A stretch of DNA of 64,000 nucleotides, taken from NCBI GenBank assembly GCA_963813345.1, contig CAWEYR010000033.1, positions 248,001-312,000 on the forward strand, in the 5' to 3' direction. Positions within the stretch are counted from its first letter, which is position 1. Every line of letters begins with the position of its first letter. Positions 8,470 through 18,303 of the stretch are shown piece by piece. The translations under genes were made by a program, and so were the position numbers. The notes under the pieces were generated by a model, which did not search any database, was not told where the DNA came from, and saw only the letters and a program-made list of their open reading frames with translations. This DNA comes from CAWDDA01 sp963813345. Lineage in GTDB: Bacteria; Acidobacteriota; Blastocatellia; RBC074.

Positions 8470-9594
8470 ATGCACCTTGTTCGACTCGAAGCAACCGACT
8501 TTCGCAATCTACAGGGGTCGATCGAGTTTTCTTCCGGATTGAATCTGCTCTACGGCTCGAATGCCCAGGGCAAAACCAACTGGCTCGAAGCCGCCTTCCT
8601 GCTCGCGACCACCAAATCTTTTCGAACATCACAGGTTCGCGAGGCGATCAGATATGGTGCAGGAGAGGCGCTGCTGCGCGGCACGATCGCGCACGGCAAC
8701 CTGACGAAAGACCTGCAATTGCTGATCACTGACACGGTCAAGCAGACTTTCGTCAACGGAAGGCGTGAAGCGGTAGTTCGCTACATAGGCAATCTCGGCG
8801 CAACCGCGTTCACGGTTGATGACCTGGAAGTAGTGCGAGGAGGCCCGGACGCGCGGCGGCGATTCGTCGATCGCGGGCTGGTTGGCACGCTTCCCGCCTA
8901 TCTCGGCACGCTCGCCGAATACAATCGTGTAGTTCGGCAGAAGAACCGGTTGCTGCGGGATGCGGCTGAAGCAGAAAATCCTTCTTCATTTACTCCCCTT
9001 GTGGAGGCGTGGAATGAGCAGCTGGCAACGCTTGGAACAGAGATTCACAGCGCTCGTGTGTCATACGTAGAACGTCTAAGCGCCGCGCTGGACCCACGAC
9101 TGTTCAAAGCCGAATCGATCTCTGTTCGATATCGTTCATCGCTCGAAAGTAAGGGCGATCTTAACGACTACGAGGCACTTTTGCGGGACCGGCTCGTGTT
9201 TCATCTACGAAACGAGCTGACTGCGGGCCATTGTCTCGTCGGTCCGCATCGCGATGATCTCGAGATTCACTTCGACGGGCGCGAAGTCTCGAGATTCGCC
9301 AGCCGCGGTCAACAGCGGAGTGCGCTTCTAGTCCTTGATATCGCGCAAATCAACGTTTATCATAGTGTTTTGGGTGAATACCCTGTTTTCCTGATTGACG
9401 ATATTGATGCCGAACTTGACCGCTCGCGGATTGAAATCCTTCTCGATTACCTCGAAGGAAAGACGCAAACGATTGTTTCAACTTCAAAACGCTCGGTCGC
9501 CGAACGGTATCGGGAGATTGCACACCTCCGTCTCATCTCCGCGGGTGTAGCTTCCAAAAATGATGTCCCAAACTCGTCCTCAACTGAGCCCTGA
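8470..9594 (+). CDS. recF: DNA replication and repair protein RecF
   Basis: RecF is an SMC-like ATPase that, with RecO and RecR, loads RecA onto gapped DNA. The 374-residue product has the N-terminal strand HLVRLEATDFRNL, the Walker A loop GSNAQGKT at residues 29-36, the signature FASRGQQRSALLVLDIAQ, and the Walker B/D-loop PVFLIDDIDAELDRSRIEIL near residues 315-335. The frame is intact. gyrB begins 20 bases downstream, the usual recF-gyrB order. dnaA and dnaN are not upstream; mpl and an exported protein are there instead, so this is not an intact origin-region dnaA operon. Confidence 0.93.
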   Translation: MHLVRLEATDFRNLQGSIEFSSGLNLLYGSNAQGKTNWLEAAFLLATTKSFRTSQVREAIRYGAGEALLRGTIAHGNLTKDLQLLITDTVKQTFVNGRREAVVRYIGNLGATAFTVDDLEVVRGGPDARRRFVDRGLVGTLPAYLGTLAEYNRVVRQKNRLLRDAAEAENPSSFTPLVEAWNEQLATLGTEIHSARVSYVERLSAALDPRLFKAESISVRYRSSLESKGDLNDYEALLRDRLVFHLRNELTAGHCLVGPHRDDLEIHFDGREVSRFASRGQQRSALLVLDIAQINVYHSVLGEYPVFLIDDIDAELDRSRIEILLDYLEGKTQTIVSTSKRSVAERYREIAHLRLISAGVASKNDVPNSSSTEP

Positions 9595-9614
9595 GTGAAA
9601 TGCGAATCTGATTT

Positions 9615-12139
9615 ATGGCAAAAGAACGAGCAATCAAGTCACGTAAAGATTCTGACGATCTGCAACTCTTCGACGACGCTCCAGGCGGACTCGCGACTCA
9701 ACCTCCAAGTCGTACGGCGCGGAATCAATCACCGTTCTCGAAGGACGTGATGCCGTCCGAAAGCGTCCTGCGATGTACATCGGTTCGACTGGTGAGATTG
9801 GTCTGCATCATCTCGTATACGAGATAGTCGACAACTCGATCGACGAGGCACTCGCGGGCTACTGCGACAAGATCGAAGTCACAATCCATCTCGACGACTC
9901 AGTCACTGTCGAAGATAACGGTCGAGGCATTCCCGTTGATATCCATCGAACCGAAAAACGGCCGGCGGCCGAAGTTGTGATGACGGTCCTCCATGCAGGA
10001 GGAAAGTTCGACACCAGCGCCTACAAGGTCTCCGGTGGTCTGCACGGCGTTGGAGCGTCCGTGGTCAATTTTCTCTCCGAGTGGCTGCGGATGGAGATCA
10101 AACGTGACAGCAACGTATGGGTCCAGGAGTTCAAGAAGGGTTACCGTGCGAGTAATCTCGAAAAGACGGGAAGCTCGAAGAAGCGCGGCACCAAGATCAC
10201 TTTCAAGCCTGACTCCGAGATTTTCACGACCACAGAGTTCAACTTCGACAAGCTCTCAGAACGTCTGCGTGAGAAGGCATTTCTCAACAAAGGCGTGCGC
10301 ATCACGATCCTTGACGAGCGCGCCGAGACTGAGAAGAAACACGAATTTCTTTATGAGGGCGGCATCGCTGAGTTTGTCAAACACCTCAATAAGAACAGGA
10401 ATGTTCTCCATTCGAAGCCGATCTATTTTGAAAAACTCCCCGGGGAAGACACGCTCGCGATTGAGGTAGCGCTGCAATACAACGACGGCTACGACGAAAA
10501 AGTCTTCTCGTTTGCCAACAATATCAATACGGTGGATGGAGGAACGCATCTCTCCGGTTTCCGGGCCGCTCTCACGCGTACCATCAACAGCTATGCCCAG
10601 TCGTCAGGATTGATCAAGGACTTCAAGGGACAGCTCACGGGAGATGACGTACGCGAAGGTCTGGTGGCGGTGATTGCGGTCAAGCTGTCACAGCCTCAGT
10701 TCGAGGGACAGACCAAGGGCAAGCTGAACTCTGATGTCCAGGGGGCAGTGCAGTCGTTTCTCAACGAGAAACTGGGCCAATATTTCGAGCAGCATCCTCC
10801 GGTAGCAAAACAGATCGTCGGAAAAGCTGTCGAAGCTGCGCGCGGCCGCGAAGCCGCGCGAAAAGCGCGCGAGATTGTGCGCAAAGGCGCGATGAATGCG
10901 GGCGCGCTGCCAGGCAAGCTTGCCGATTGCTCGGAGAAGGATCCGGCATTGTGCGAGATCTATATTGTGGAGGGAGATTCGGCCGGCGGCTCGGCCAAGC
11001 AAGGCCGCGATCGACGCACGCAAGCCGTATTGCCGTTGAAAGGAAAAATTCTCAACGTTGAGAAATCGCGCTTTGACAAGATGCTCTCACACAGTGAAAT
11101 CAGAGCTCTGATCACTGCGCTCGGAACGGGGATCGGCAAGGATGACTTCGATATTCAGAAGCTCCGCTATCATAAGATAATTCTGATGACTGATGCTGAT
11201 GTAGATGGAAGCCATATCAGAACTCTTTTGCTTACTTTCTTTTACAGGCAAATGCCGCGTCTCGTCGAGGACGCTGCATCGAACGGCGAAACGAACGGTT
11301 ATGTCTATATCGCGCAACCGCCGCTCTACAAGGTGAAAAAGGGAAAGAACGAAAAGTACATCAAAAATGAGCGCGACATGAACGAATACCTGATGAAGAA
11401 GGCGACCGAAGACCTCAAGGTGATCAACAAAGGCGGTGAAACACTTGAAGGGCGCGCTCTGACGGCGTTGCTCGAGAAGCTGGTCGAGTTCAACGGGTAC
11501 TATTCAAAACTCGAACGCAGACTGCACGACTCGAGGATAGTGGATATCGTTCTCGAGACGCTTGCGGGACCAAAAGGTCTGCTGAGGAAAGAAGGGCGGA
11601 AGCTCCACGACGTCTTCAAGGATGAAGTGCTGCTTGGCAAAGTCGAGATTGCGCTCGATAAGGCGGGATTCAAGACCGTGCTGACTTCGGACGAGGAGCA
11701 CGGGCTTTCGGAAATTGAAGTGCAGACCAGATCGGGCGGCGGATCAATTCTGATTAATTGGGACCTTGCGGAGCATGTTGAATTCCAACGTGCGATTGAG
11801 CTTCATAAGTTCTTTGACGTTCTTCACGAGCCGCCATTCACGGTAAAGGAGAACGGAAACGAGATTGCCGTTTCGTCCCGAAATCTTCTTCTGGAGCACA
11901 TTCTTTCGATGGCCAAGAAGGATTTGCACATTCAACGTTACAAAGGTCTGGGTGAAATGAATCCAGAGCAGCTATGGGCAACGACAATGAATCCCGAAAC
12001 CCGTACACTGCTGAAGGTCAAGATCGACGATGTTGTCCTAACGGATGAGATATTCACTGTTCTGATGGGAGATCAGGTCGAGCCTCGTCGAAAATTCATC
12101 GAAGACAATGCGCTCGATGTGAAGAACCTGGATATTTAG
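9615..12139 (+). CDS. gyrB: DNA gyrase subunit B, one frame change near the N-terminus
   Basis: GyrB is the ATPase and TOPRIM subunit that with GyrA introduces negative supercoils. The ATG at 9615 opens frame 3 (MAKERAIKSRKDSDDLQLF). From about 9705 the conserved sequence moves to frame 2: YGAESITVLEGRDAVRKRP, then MYIGSTGEIGLHHLVYEIVD. The GHKL ATPase motifs follow (VEDNGRGIP, YKVSGGLHGVGASVVN), then TOPRIM EGDSAGGSAKQGRDR and DADVDGSHIRTLLLTF, and the C-terminal QRYKGLGEMNPEQLW. The intended length is about 842 residues. The region after TOPRIM carries an insert of about 150 residues, as in other long Gram-negative-type GyrB. Since gyrase is essential, the frame change is most likely a sequence error. 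Confidence 0.93.
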
Positions 12140-12145
12140 AAGAGG

Positions 12146-12244
12146 GTGCTGAGTGCTGAGTGCTGAGTGCTGAGTATGGAGTTCAAGCTTCAGCTTGCTC
12201 TTTCGCGATTCGAACTCGAAGAGCAAGCTAAAGCTTGAACTCCA
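12146..12244. repeat. Heptamer tandem repeat plus family A palindrome, copy 2
   Basis: Four tandem copies of the heptamer GTGCTGA (12146-12174) lead directly into a family-A hairpin (12177-12244) with TGGAGTTCAAGCTTCAGC and GCTAAAGCTTGAACTCCA arms. An extra AAGCTTGAACTC follows to about 12255. It sits immediately after the gyrB stop. The rest of the 292-base gap holds the sigma-54-like site and no gene. Confidence 0.8.
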
Positions 12245-12372
12245 AGCTTGAACTCACCCGATCCCGATATTGACGACAAAACATCCCATAATCGAACAGT
12301 TTCGATCATACCCACCCCACCGTGAGCGCGCTTAACCTGAGCGTATAGAAAGTCTTGCAGCCAGTCTGTGGA

Positions 12373-12388
12373 TGGCACGCAACTTGGC
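12373..12388 (+). promoter_or_regulatory. Sigma-54-like -24/-12 promoter
   Basis: TGGCACGCAACTTGGC fits the sigma-54 consensus TGGCACG-N4-TTGC, with GG and the -12 element 10 bases apart. The single mismatch is TTGG for TTGC. It lies about 45 bases before the membrane-fusion-protein start at 12432, giving a plausible leader. It implies control by an enhancer-binding protein. Acidobacterial efflux clusters of this type are often linked to sigma-54-dependent regulators, but none is in the window. Confidence 0.5.
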
Positions 12389-12431
12389 TTAAGACGAGGC
12401 TTGGTACACCAAAGACAACTGGGGAGTTAAT

Positions 12432-13685
12432 ATGGATATCCCGCGTCAAGGCGTTGCCCGGAAGAAGAAAATCAAGCGTTTTATCTATCTCGGCCTCGTC
12501 ATCGCAACAATTCCGCTGATCACTTATGGACTTTCGAAGCTGAAGCCTGCAGCGCCATCGGTTGATCCGGGCACGCTGATTATCGACACCGTAAAACGAG
12601 GGCCGATGCTGCGCAACGTGCGGGGAAATGGCACGCTGGTTCCTGAGGATATCCGCTGGATTCCGGCCTTCACAAGCGGTCGCGTCGAAAAGCGTCTGGT
12701 GCAAGCCGGAACAACTGTCACGGCGTCAACCGTCCTCCTTGTGCTCAGCAACCCCGAGGTCGAACAGTCGCTGCTCGAGGCACAGGCTCAACTTCGTTCT
12801 GCCGAAGCGGAATACCAGAACCGCAAGGTCGACCTCGAGACTCAGCTCCTCAATCAAAGGGCCCAGGCGGCAACGGTGCAGGCTGACTTTTCACAGGCGA
12901 AGCTGAGTGCCGAGGCGAACGAGCAGCTTGCAAAACAGGGACTTGTTGGGGAACTTCTACTCAAGCAATCACGTACACGATCAGAGGAACTCGCAACTCG
13001 CTTCGATCTCGAGCAAAAGCGTCTGGCCATGAATCAGGAAGCGGTCAAGACGCAGATGGCAGTCCAGCAGGCACTGCTCGAGCAGAGGCGCGCTCTCGCA
13101 CAGTTCCGCAAACAACAGGTTGACCAGCTCCACGTCCGCGCCGGAATGAACGGGATGTTGCAACAGCTGGTAGTCGAAGTCGGGCAGCAGGTGACACCAG
13201 GTCAGAACCTGGCGCGCGTGGCGGATTTGACAAAGCTCAAAGCAGAGGTTCGGATCCCCGAAACACAGCTCAGGGATATGGCGATAGGGCAAGTGGCCAC
13301 GATCGATACCCGAACCGGCATAATCCCGGGTCGCGTGACGAGGATCGATCCTGCTGCTGAGGCAGGCACGGTAAAGGTCGATGTCACGCTCGAGGGCGAG
13401 CTGCCCAAGGGTGCGCGACCTGATATGAGTATTGACGGAACGATCGAGCTCGAGCGGCTCGATAGCGTTCTATTTATTCAGCGACCGGCTTTTGGTCAGG
13501 AGAACAGTACGATCACGCTCTTCAAGATCACTCCGGATGGCACGCATGCAGAGCGGACAAAAGTAACGTTCGGGCGCCAGGCAGTGATCACAATGGAGAT
13601 ACGCGAGGGACTCAATGTCGGCGACCGTGTCATCGTCTCAGACACATCTGCCTACGACAATGTGGACCGGATTCGGTTGAATTAA
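12432..13685 (+). CDS. Efflux periplasmic adaptor (HlyD/MacA-type membrane-fusion protein)
   Basis: Membrane-fusion proteins span the periplasm and link an inner-membrane transporter to an outer-membrane channel. The 417-residue product has an N-terminal anchor (RFIYLGLVIATIPLITYG, residues about 17-34), a biotinyl-lipoyl-like half (GRVEKRLVQAGTTVTAST), and a long alpha-helical coiled coil rich in Q, E and L (about 100-235). The second lipoyl half follows (LHVRAGMNGMLQQLVVEVGQ), then the beta-barrel (LRDMAIGQVATIDTRTG) and a C-terminal domain ending VGDRVIVSDTSAYDNVDRI. A GGGGAG-like site precedes the ATG. It is first in a run with the ATPase and ADOP permeases and is the only adaptor here, so it may serve several permeases. 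Confidence 0.88.
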   Translation: MDIPRQGVARKKKIKRFIYLGLVIATIPLITYGLSKLKPAAPSVDPGTLIIDTVKRGPMLRNVRGNGTLVPEDIRWIPAFTSGRVEKRLVQAGTTVTASTVLLVLSNPEVEQSLLEAQAQLRSAEAEYQNRKVDLETQLLNQRAQAATVQADFSQAKLSAEANEQLAKQGLVGELLLKQSRTRSEELATRFDLEQKRLAMNQEAVKTQMAVQQALLEQRRALAQFRKQQVDQLHVRAGMNGMLQQLVVEVGQQVTPGQNLARVADLTKLKAEVRIPETQLRDMAIGQVATIDTRTGIIPGRVTRIDPAAEAGTVKVDVTLEGELPKGARPDMSIDGTIELERLDSVLFIQRPAFGQENSTITLFKITPDGTHAERTKVTFGRQAVITMEIREGLNVGDRVIVSDTSAYDNVDRIRLN

Positions 13686-13715
13686 TTTACACCCCAATAG
13701 TCAGGAGAACTTCCT

Positions 13716-14453
13716 ATGAGTGCTTCCCCAGATTTGCTGCGGCTCGATGGCGTTACAAAAGTCTTCGAGACCGACGAAGTAGAAACGCATGCGCTTGCAG
13801 GCATCCACCTCGAGATACTGCGCGGCGAGTATATATCGATTGCCGGACCTTCTGGCTGCGGGAAATCCACGCTTCTTTCGATCCTTGGACTTCTGGATTC
13901 ACCTTCAGAGGGCAATTACTGGCTCAATGGCAAGCCGGTTCAGGGACTTTCCGCCTCAGAGCGCGCGCGCATTCGCAACCGCGAGATCGGCTTCATCTTT
14001 CAGAGCTTCAATCTGATTGGCGACCTGACGGTCTTTGAGAACGTCGAGCTGCCACTGACCTATCGGGGGATGAAAGCTTCTGAGCGACGCGAGCGCGTCA
14101 ATGCAGCGCTCGAAAAGGTTCAAATGGCTCATCGCGCAAAGCACATCCCGTCGCAATTGTCGGGAGGCCAGCAGCAGCGCGTTGCAGTTGCCAGAGCCGT
14201 GGCTGGTCAGCCTTCGATTCTGCTGGCGGATGAGCCGACTGGAAACCTCGATTCGACAAATGGTGAAGCCGTCATGGGCCTTCTGCGTGAGTTGCATCGG
14301 GATGGCGCTACCATTTGTATGGTGACTCACGATCCAAGGTTCGCGCGCCACGCCGACCGGTCGATTCATCTTTTTGACGGTCGCGTAGTTGAAGAAGACC
14401 ACAATGCAAAAGCTGAGAAACAGCTCGAGCAAAGTGGCTTCGATATGAACTAG
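13716..14453 (+). CDS. ABC transporter ATP-binding protein, MacB/LolD type
   Basis: This 245-residue cytoplasmic ATPase powers FtsX-like permeases. Visible motifs are Walker A GPSGCGKST at 44-52, the Q-loop FIFQSFN near 94, signature LSGGQQQ at 148-154, Walker B ILLADE at 168-173 and the H-loop VTHD near 206. ELPLTYRGMKASERR and the signature context are typical of the MacB/LolD subfamily. It starts 31 bases after the adaptor stop, behind an AGGAGAACTTCCT site. It is the only ABC ATPase in the window, while six permeases follow. The adaptor, the ATPase and at least the first permease should form one export unit. Cargo is unknown; macrolide-like drugs, lipoproteins or peptides are possible. 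Confidence 0.92.
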   Translation: MSASPDLLRLDGVTKVFETDEVETHALAGIHLEILRGEYISIAGPSGCGKSTLLSILGLLDSPSEGNYWLNGKPVQGLSASERARIRNREIGFIFQSFNLIGDLTVFENVELPLTYRGMKASERRERVNAALEKVQMAHRAKHIPSQLSGGQQQRVAVARAVAGQPSILLADEPTGNLDSTNGEAVMGLLRELHRDGATICMVTHDPRFARHADRSIHLFDGRVVEEDHNAKAEKQLEQSGFDMN

Positions 14454-14472
14454 TAGCCTTAAGGGCGACGTA

Positions 14473-14594
14473 CCTGGGAGCGCCGGTCTCCAGACCGGCC
14501 ACGAGCCGCGAAGCGTGCGAGTCGTGGAGAGTCCTTGTGATGAAGACTCGCACGCTTCGCGGCTCGTGGCCGGTCTGGAGACCGGCGCTCCCAG
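14473..14594. repeat. Family B long hairpin, copy 2
   Basis: Nearly identical to 4700-4820, with the main differences in the loop (GAGTCGTGGAGAGTCC versus GAGTCTTGGGGAGTCC). It separates the ATPase gene from the first ADOP permease and may attenuate read-through. The permease frame runs open back through it, but the MDKFRQDIRFG start lies beyond it. Confidence 0.88.
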
Positions 14595-14614
14595 GTACTA
14601 CATGCACGCTCATC

Positions 14615-17031
14615 ATGGATAAGTTCCGCCAGGATATTCGATTCGGAGTGCGAATGCTCCTTCGCAGTCCGGGATTCACGCTTGTCGCGATCGCTGCGCT
14701 CGCCATAGGAATCGGCGCCAACACTGCAATCTTCAGCGTCGTCAACGGTGTTCTCCTCAAGGCACTTCCTTACTCGAACCCGGAAGAACTGGCAATGGTC
14801 TGGATGGATAACCGGCGCCAGGGGATTCGCGAAGATATCACTTCATGGCCAAACTTCGTCGATTGGCGCGATCAGAACCAGACCTTTCAGGGCATGTCTG
14901 CTTACCGGCCGTACCGGACAAATCTTACCGGCGATGGTGAGCCCGAAGAGTTGCTGGCTACACAGGTGACGACGAACTTTTTCTCGCTCATGCATGTGAC
15001 ACCGATTCACGGGCGCGCGTTCTCACCTGAAGAAGAGCAGCCAGGGAAAGAGAGCATAGCAGTCCTCAGCTATTCGCTCTGGCAACGCAGGTTCGGAAGC
15101 GATCAGTCGATCGTCAACAAGAGCATCCACCTTAACGGGACACCGATTCTCGTAGTTGGTGTTGCACCAAAGGGATTTGAGTTTCCGGATAAGGTCGACC
15201 TTTGGACGCCGCTTGCCCCAAATGAGCGGATGCGCGCTGCACGCGGTTCGTTCTCGCTGCCGGTTGTCGGGCGACTGAAACCTGGCGTGCGCCTCGAACA
15301 AGCACAGGCCGATATGGATGTTATTGGCCGGCGTCTCGAAGAACAGTATCCGAACAACAATCGCGGTTTTGGAATCAATGTCGTCCCACTCTACGAGCAG
15401 ACGGTCGGCAACGTTCGCAGGGCGCTTCTGATACTTCTCGGAGCAGTTGGATTTGTGCTCCTCATAGCCTGCGCAAATGTTGCCAATCTGATGCTCGCAA
15501 GGGCTACGTCGCGCTATCGGGAAATCGCAGTTCGCGCCGCGCTCGGAGCTGGACGCGGTCGAATCATTCTACAGTTGTTGACTGAAAGCATTTTGCTGTC
15601 TGCGTGGCTTCGGCGCTCGGAGTTCTGCTTGCTGTCTGGGGAATAAATGGTCTCTTGCGAATCGCACCGGAGAATCTTCCGCGGCTCGGTAACGTAGCGA
15701 TTGATGGACGCGTTCTGGCCTTCACTGCCGGTCTTGCGATTCTTACTGCTATTGTCTTCGGACTTGTGCCTGCTCTCCAGGCATCGCGGCTGGACCTCAA
15801 CGAAGCTCTCAAGGAAGGCGGTCGCACCGACACCGCCGGCGGGCGTGCCAAAATCGTCCGCAACGCTTTCGTTGTGCTCGAGATTGCACTGGCCATCGTC
15901 CTACTTGTTGGCGCCGGCCTTCTCATCCGGAGCTTCGCGAATCTCAAGCGAGTCGATCCCGGTTTTCGTACCGATCGGCTGCTCACCGCGCAGCTCAGAT
16001 TGCCTCGAACGAAGTACCCTGAAGGTCCTCAGGTAGCCGCGTTCTATCAGCAACTGCTTGATCGATTGCGGGCGCTCCCGGACGCTGAAGGAGCAAGTGC
16101 GACTTCAGGTATTCTGCTCCCGAAGCTGGCAAACTCAGGTTCCTTCTCGATTGAGGGAAAGCCGCAGGAGCCCCAGGAACAGCGCCTTGAACTTCCATTT
16201 GATGCTGTGGTTCCGGACTACTTCAAGATGATGGGGATTGAGTTGCTTCGCGGTAGAGCGTTCAACGAGCACGATGTTACCAACTCGCTTCCTGTTGTGA
16301 TCATCAACGACACCATGGTCCGCCGCTACTTCCAGCACGAAGACCCGATCGGCCGTCGGCTCACTTTTGGCGATGCCAACGACAATCCGAGGTGGATGAC
16401 GATTGTAGGCGTTGTCAAAGACACAAAACGCCAGGGGCTTTCCTCACCGATTCGGATCGAAGCGTTCATGCCGCATACGCAAATGCCAGCACGTGCGATG
16501 GAACTGGTAGTCAGAACGAAGAATGATCCGCAGGCCCTGGCGAGATCGTTCAGAGAAGCTGTATGGGCGATCGATCGTGATCTGCCGATTCCGAAGATCC
16601 AGACGATGGACGATATCTTCGCCGGAGCGATTGCCGAGCAGCGTCTGAATACGATGCTTCTCGGTATGTTTGCGGGTGTTGCGCTGCTTCTCGCTGCGGT
16701 TGGAATCTACGGTGTTATGTCCTATGCCACCAGTCAGCGAATGCATGAGATGGGAATCAGAGTTGCACTCGGCGCAAGTCGCAAAGACATCCTTCGGCTC
16801 ATCGTTGGGCAGGGGATGTTACTGGCACTGACAGGTGTCGCCGCCGGCGTTGTGGCTTCGTTATTGTTGGCGCGTGTGATGCAGACTCTTCTTTTTGGCA
16901 TCAGTACTACGGACCTGGTTACTTTTGTTACGACCCCTGTAATTCTCATCTTTGTTGCTCTTGTTGCCTGTTACCTTCCGGCCCGAAGAGCAACTCGTGT
17001 AGATCCGATCTCCACGCTTCGCTACGAATAG
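14615..17031 (+). CDS. ADOP-type MacB/FtsX permease 1, one frame change
   Basis: ADOP proteins contain two MacB-periplasmic-core/FtsX modules in one chain, unlike the one-module MacB permease. The N-terminus MDKFRQDIRFGVRMLL leads into the first helix (GFTLVAIAALAIGIGANTA). The first periplasmic core follows, then FtsX module 1 (GFVLLIACANVANLMLAR). After LLTESILLS the frame changes near 15605 and continues ALGVLLAVWGINGLLRIAPE. Next come the second core (DYFKMMGIELLRGRAFNE) and FtsX module 2, ending ARRATRVDPISTLRYE. The intended length is about 805 residues. It follows the adaptor and ATPase across repeat B2 and is the permease most likely to belong to that unit. The break may be a lost base. 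Confidence 0.85.
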
Positions 17032-17056
17032 GCGAGCAGCTTTCAGGAGGTTTCAG

Positions 17057-18184
17057 ATGACGATTCGTTCGATACTGTTGCTGGTCTTTCTTTTTCTCGT
17101 CTGGCCACAGTCGCCAAAGCCATCCTCCTTCAGTGCCGACACAGCAAAGCAGATCGACGGCATCGTCGAGGCTGAACGCGCTAAGCTCAAGGCTCCGGGA
17201 ATGTCGGTCGCTGTAGCTCAGGATAACAAGCTCGTCTATTCGAAGGGTTTTGGCATGGCCGATGTCGAGCTATCCGTTCCGGCCAAAGCCGAGACAGCAT
17301 ATCGCACGGCATCGATCGCCAAGGCAATGACGGCGACCGCCGTAATGCAACTTGTCGAGCAGGGAAAGCTCGATCTTGATGCTCCCATTCAGAAGTATTG
17401 CCCTGCCTTTCCAGAGAAGCCATGGCCTGTTACGACGCGACTGTTGCTTGGTCATCTCGGAGGGATTCGCCACTACAAGGATGGCGTTGAACCCAACGGG
17501 ACAAAGCATTTCTACTCGCTTGTGGATTCACTCGCCCTTTTCAAGGATGATCCGCTGCTCCACGAACCAGGCACGAAGTACAACTACACAACTTTCGGTT
17601 ACTCCGTTCTCGGTTGTGCAATCGAAGGTGTGAGTGGAATGACCTATGAGGAGTACATGCGCCAGCGTGTATTTGAGCCGGCAAAGATGGCAGACACCGG
17701 TATCGACAACTCTCACCGCGTTATTCCGAACCGCGCGCGCGGGTATACACGACTCGGCACCGTCGCATTTCTGCAGATTCCGGAAAAGGAACGAGCGAGA
17801 TTCAAGCAGGGCGAGCTCTACAACGCAGACCTTCACGACACAAGCATGAAGATCCCGGGTGGAGGTCTCGTTTCGACCGCGCCTGACCTCGTCCGCTTCG
17901 CAATCGCCGTTAATACGGGAGTGTTAGTCAATGAAAAGACGCGGACGGCAATGTGGACGCCGCAGAAGATGAAGGACGGTAAGCTGACAGAGTATGGGCT
18001 CGGGTGGGTGATTGGCGGCAGCGGAGGCAACCTCCTTGTATCGCACAGTGGCGGTCAGGCAGGTACATCGACACTGCTTACGATGATGCCTTCGAAAGGT
18101 AGCATCATCGCAGTCATGTGCAACCAGCAGGGCACGAATCCCAATGATCTCGTGGGACAAATCGCAAAGTTGATAGCGCCGTGA
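17057..18184 (+). CDS. Exported serine hydrolase, beta-lactamase/DD-peptidase-like
   Basis: The 375-residue protein starts behind CAGGAGGTTTCAG with a signal peptide (RSILLLVFLFLVWPQSP). The class C beta-lactamase/penicillin-binding-protein fold is shown by the SxxK motif in TASIAKAMTATAVMQ (nucleophile Ser, general-base Lys), the tyrosine-containing YNYTTFGYSVLG and the C-terminal HSGGQAG in the KTG position. Such enzymes cleave peptidoglycan peptides, esters or beta-lactams in the periplasm; true lactam hydrolysis cannot be told from sequence. It begins 26 bases after permease 1 and precedes permease 2, so it may share their transcript. Confidence 0.85.
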   Translation: MTIRSILLLVFLFLVWPQSPKPSSFSADTAKQIDGIVEAERAKLKAPGMSVAVAQDNKLVYSKGFGMADVELSVPAKAETAYRTASIAKAMTATAVMQLVEQGKLDLDAPIQKYCPAFPEKPWPVTTRLLLGHLGGIRHYKDGVEPNGTKHFYSLVDSLALFKDDPLLHEPGTKYNYTTFGYSVLGCAIEGVSGMTYEEYMRQRVFEPAKMADTGIDNSHRVIPNRARGYTRLGTVAFLQIPEKERARFKQGELYNADLHDTSMKIPGGGLVSTAPDLVRFAIAVNTGVLVNEKTRTAMWTPQKMKDGKLTEYGLGWVIGGSGGNLLVSHSGGQAGTSTLLTMMPSKGSIIAVMCNQQGTNPNDLVGQIAKLIAP

Positions 18185-18204
18185 GGGAGGGAGAAGTGTG
18201 AGTA

Positions 18205-18270
18205 CGAGTTCAAGCTTTCAGGCTTGCATCTTCACATTCGAACTCGCACGAGCAAGCTAAAGCCTGAACG
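18205..18270. repeat. Family A palindrome, copy 3
   Basis: CGAGTTCAAGCTTTCAGGC and AGCAAGCTAAAGCCTGAACG arms between the serine hydrolase and permease 2. ACTCAGCACCCTG, on its right side, resembles the complement of the GTGCTGA heptamer. Confidence 0.75.
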
Positions 18271-18303
18271 CGATACTCAGCACCCTGTCCAAGGGAGAAA
18301 GTA

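Noticed and set aside
9615..9827. Short separate gene ahead of gyrB
   Set aside because: Its first 30 codons are the N-terminus of GyrB; the remainder is out-of-frame gyrB sequence after an indel.
10256..11023. Several long open frames on the minus strand inside gyrB
   Set aside because: They lie opposite strongly conserved GyrB sequence, have no recognisable domains and arise from codon bias in GC-rich genes.
8470..12139. Chromosomal replication origin near recF-gyrB
   Set aside because: dnaA and dnaN are absent, and no cluster of DnaA boxes was recognised in the flanking gaps.
12146..12174. Tandem GTGCTGA copies as a possible CRISPR-type array
   Set aside because: The units are seven bases and directly adjacent, without spacers; they are simple tandem repeats. 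No cas gene is present.
14615..17031. Programmed ribosomal frameshifting as the explanation of the broken permease genes
   Set aside because: No slippery heptamer was seen at the 15605 junction. Breaks fall at different places in each paralogue, and intact paralogues exist.
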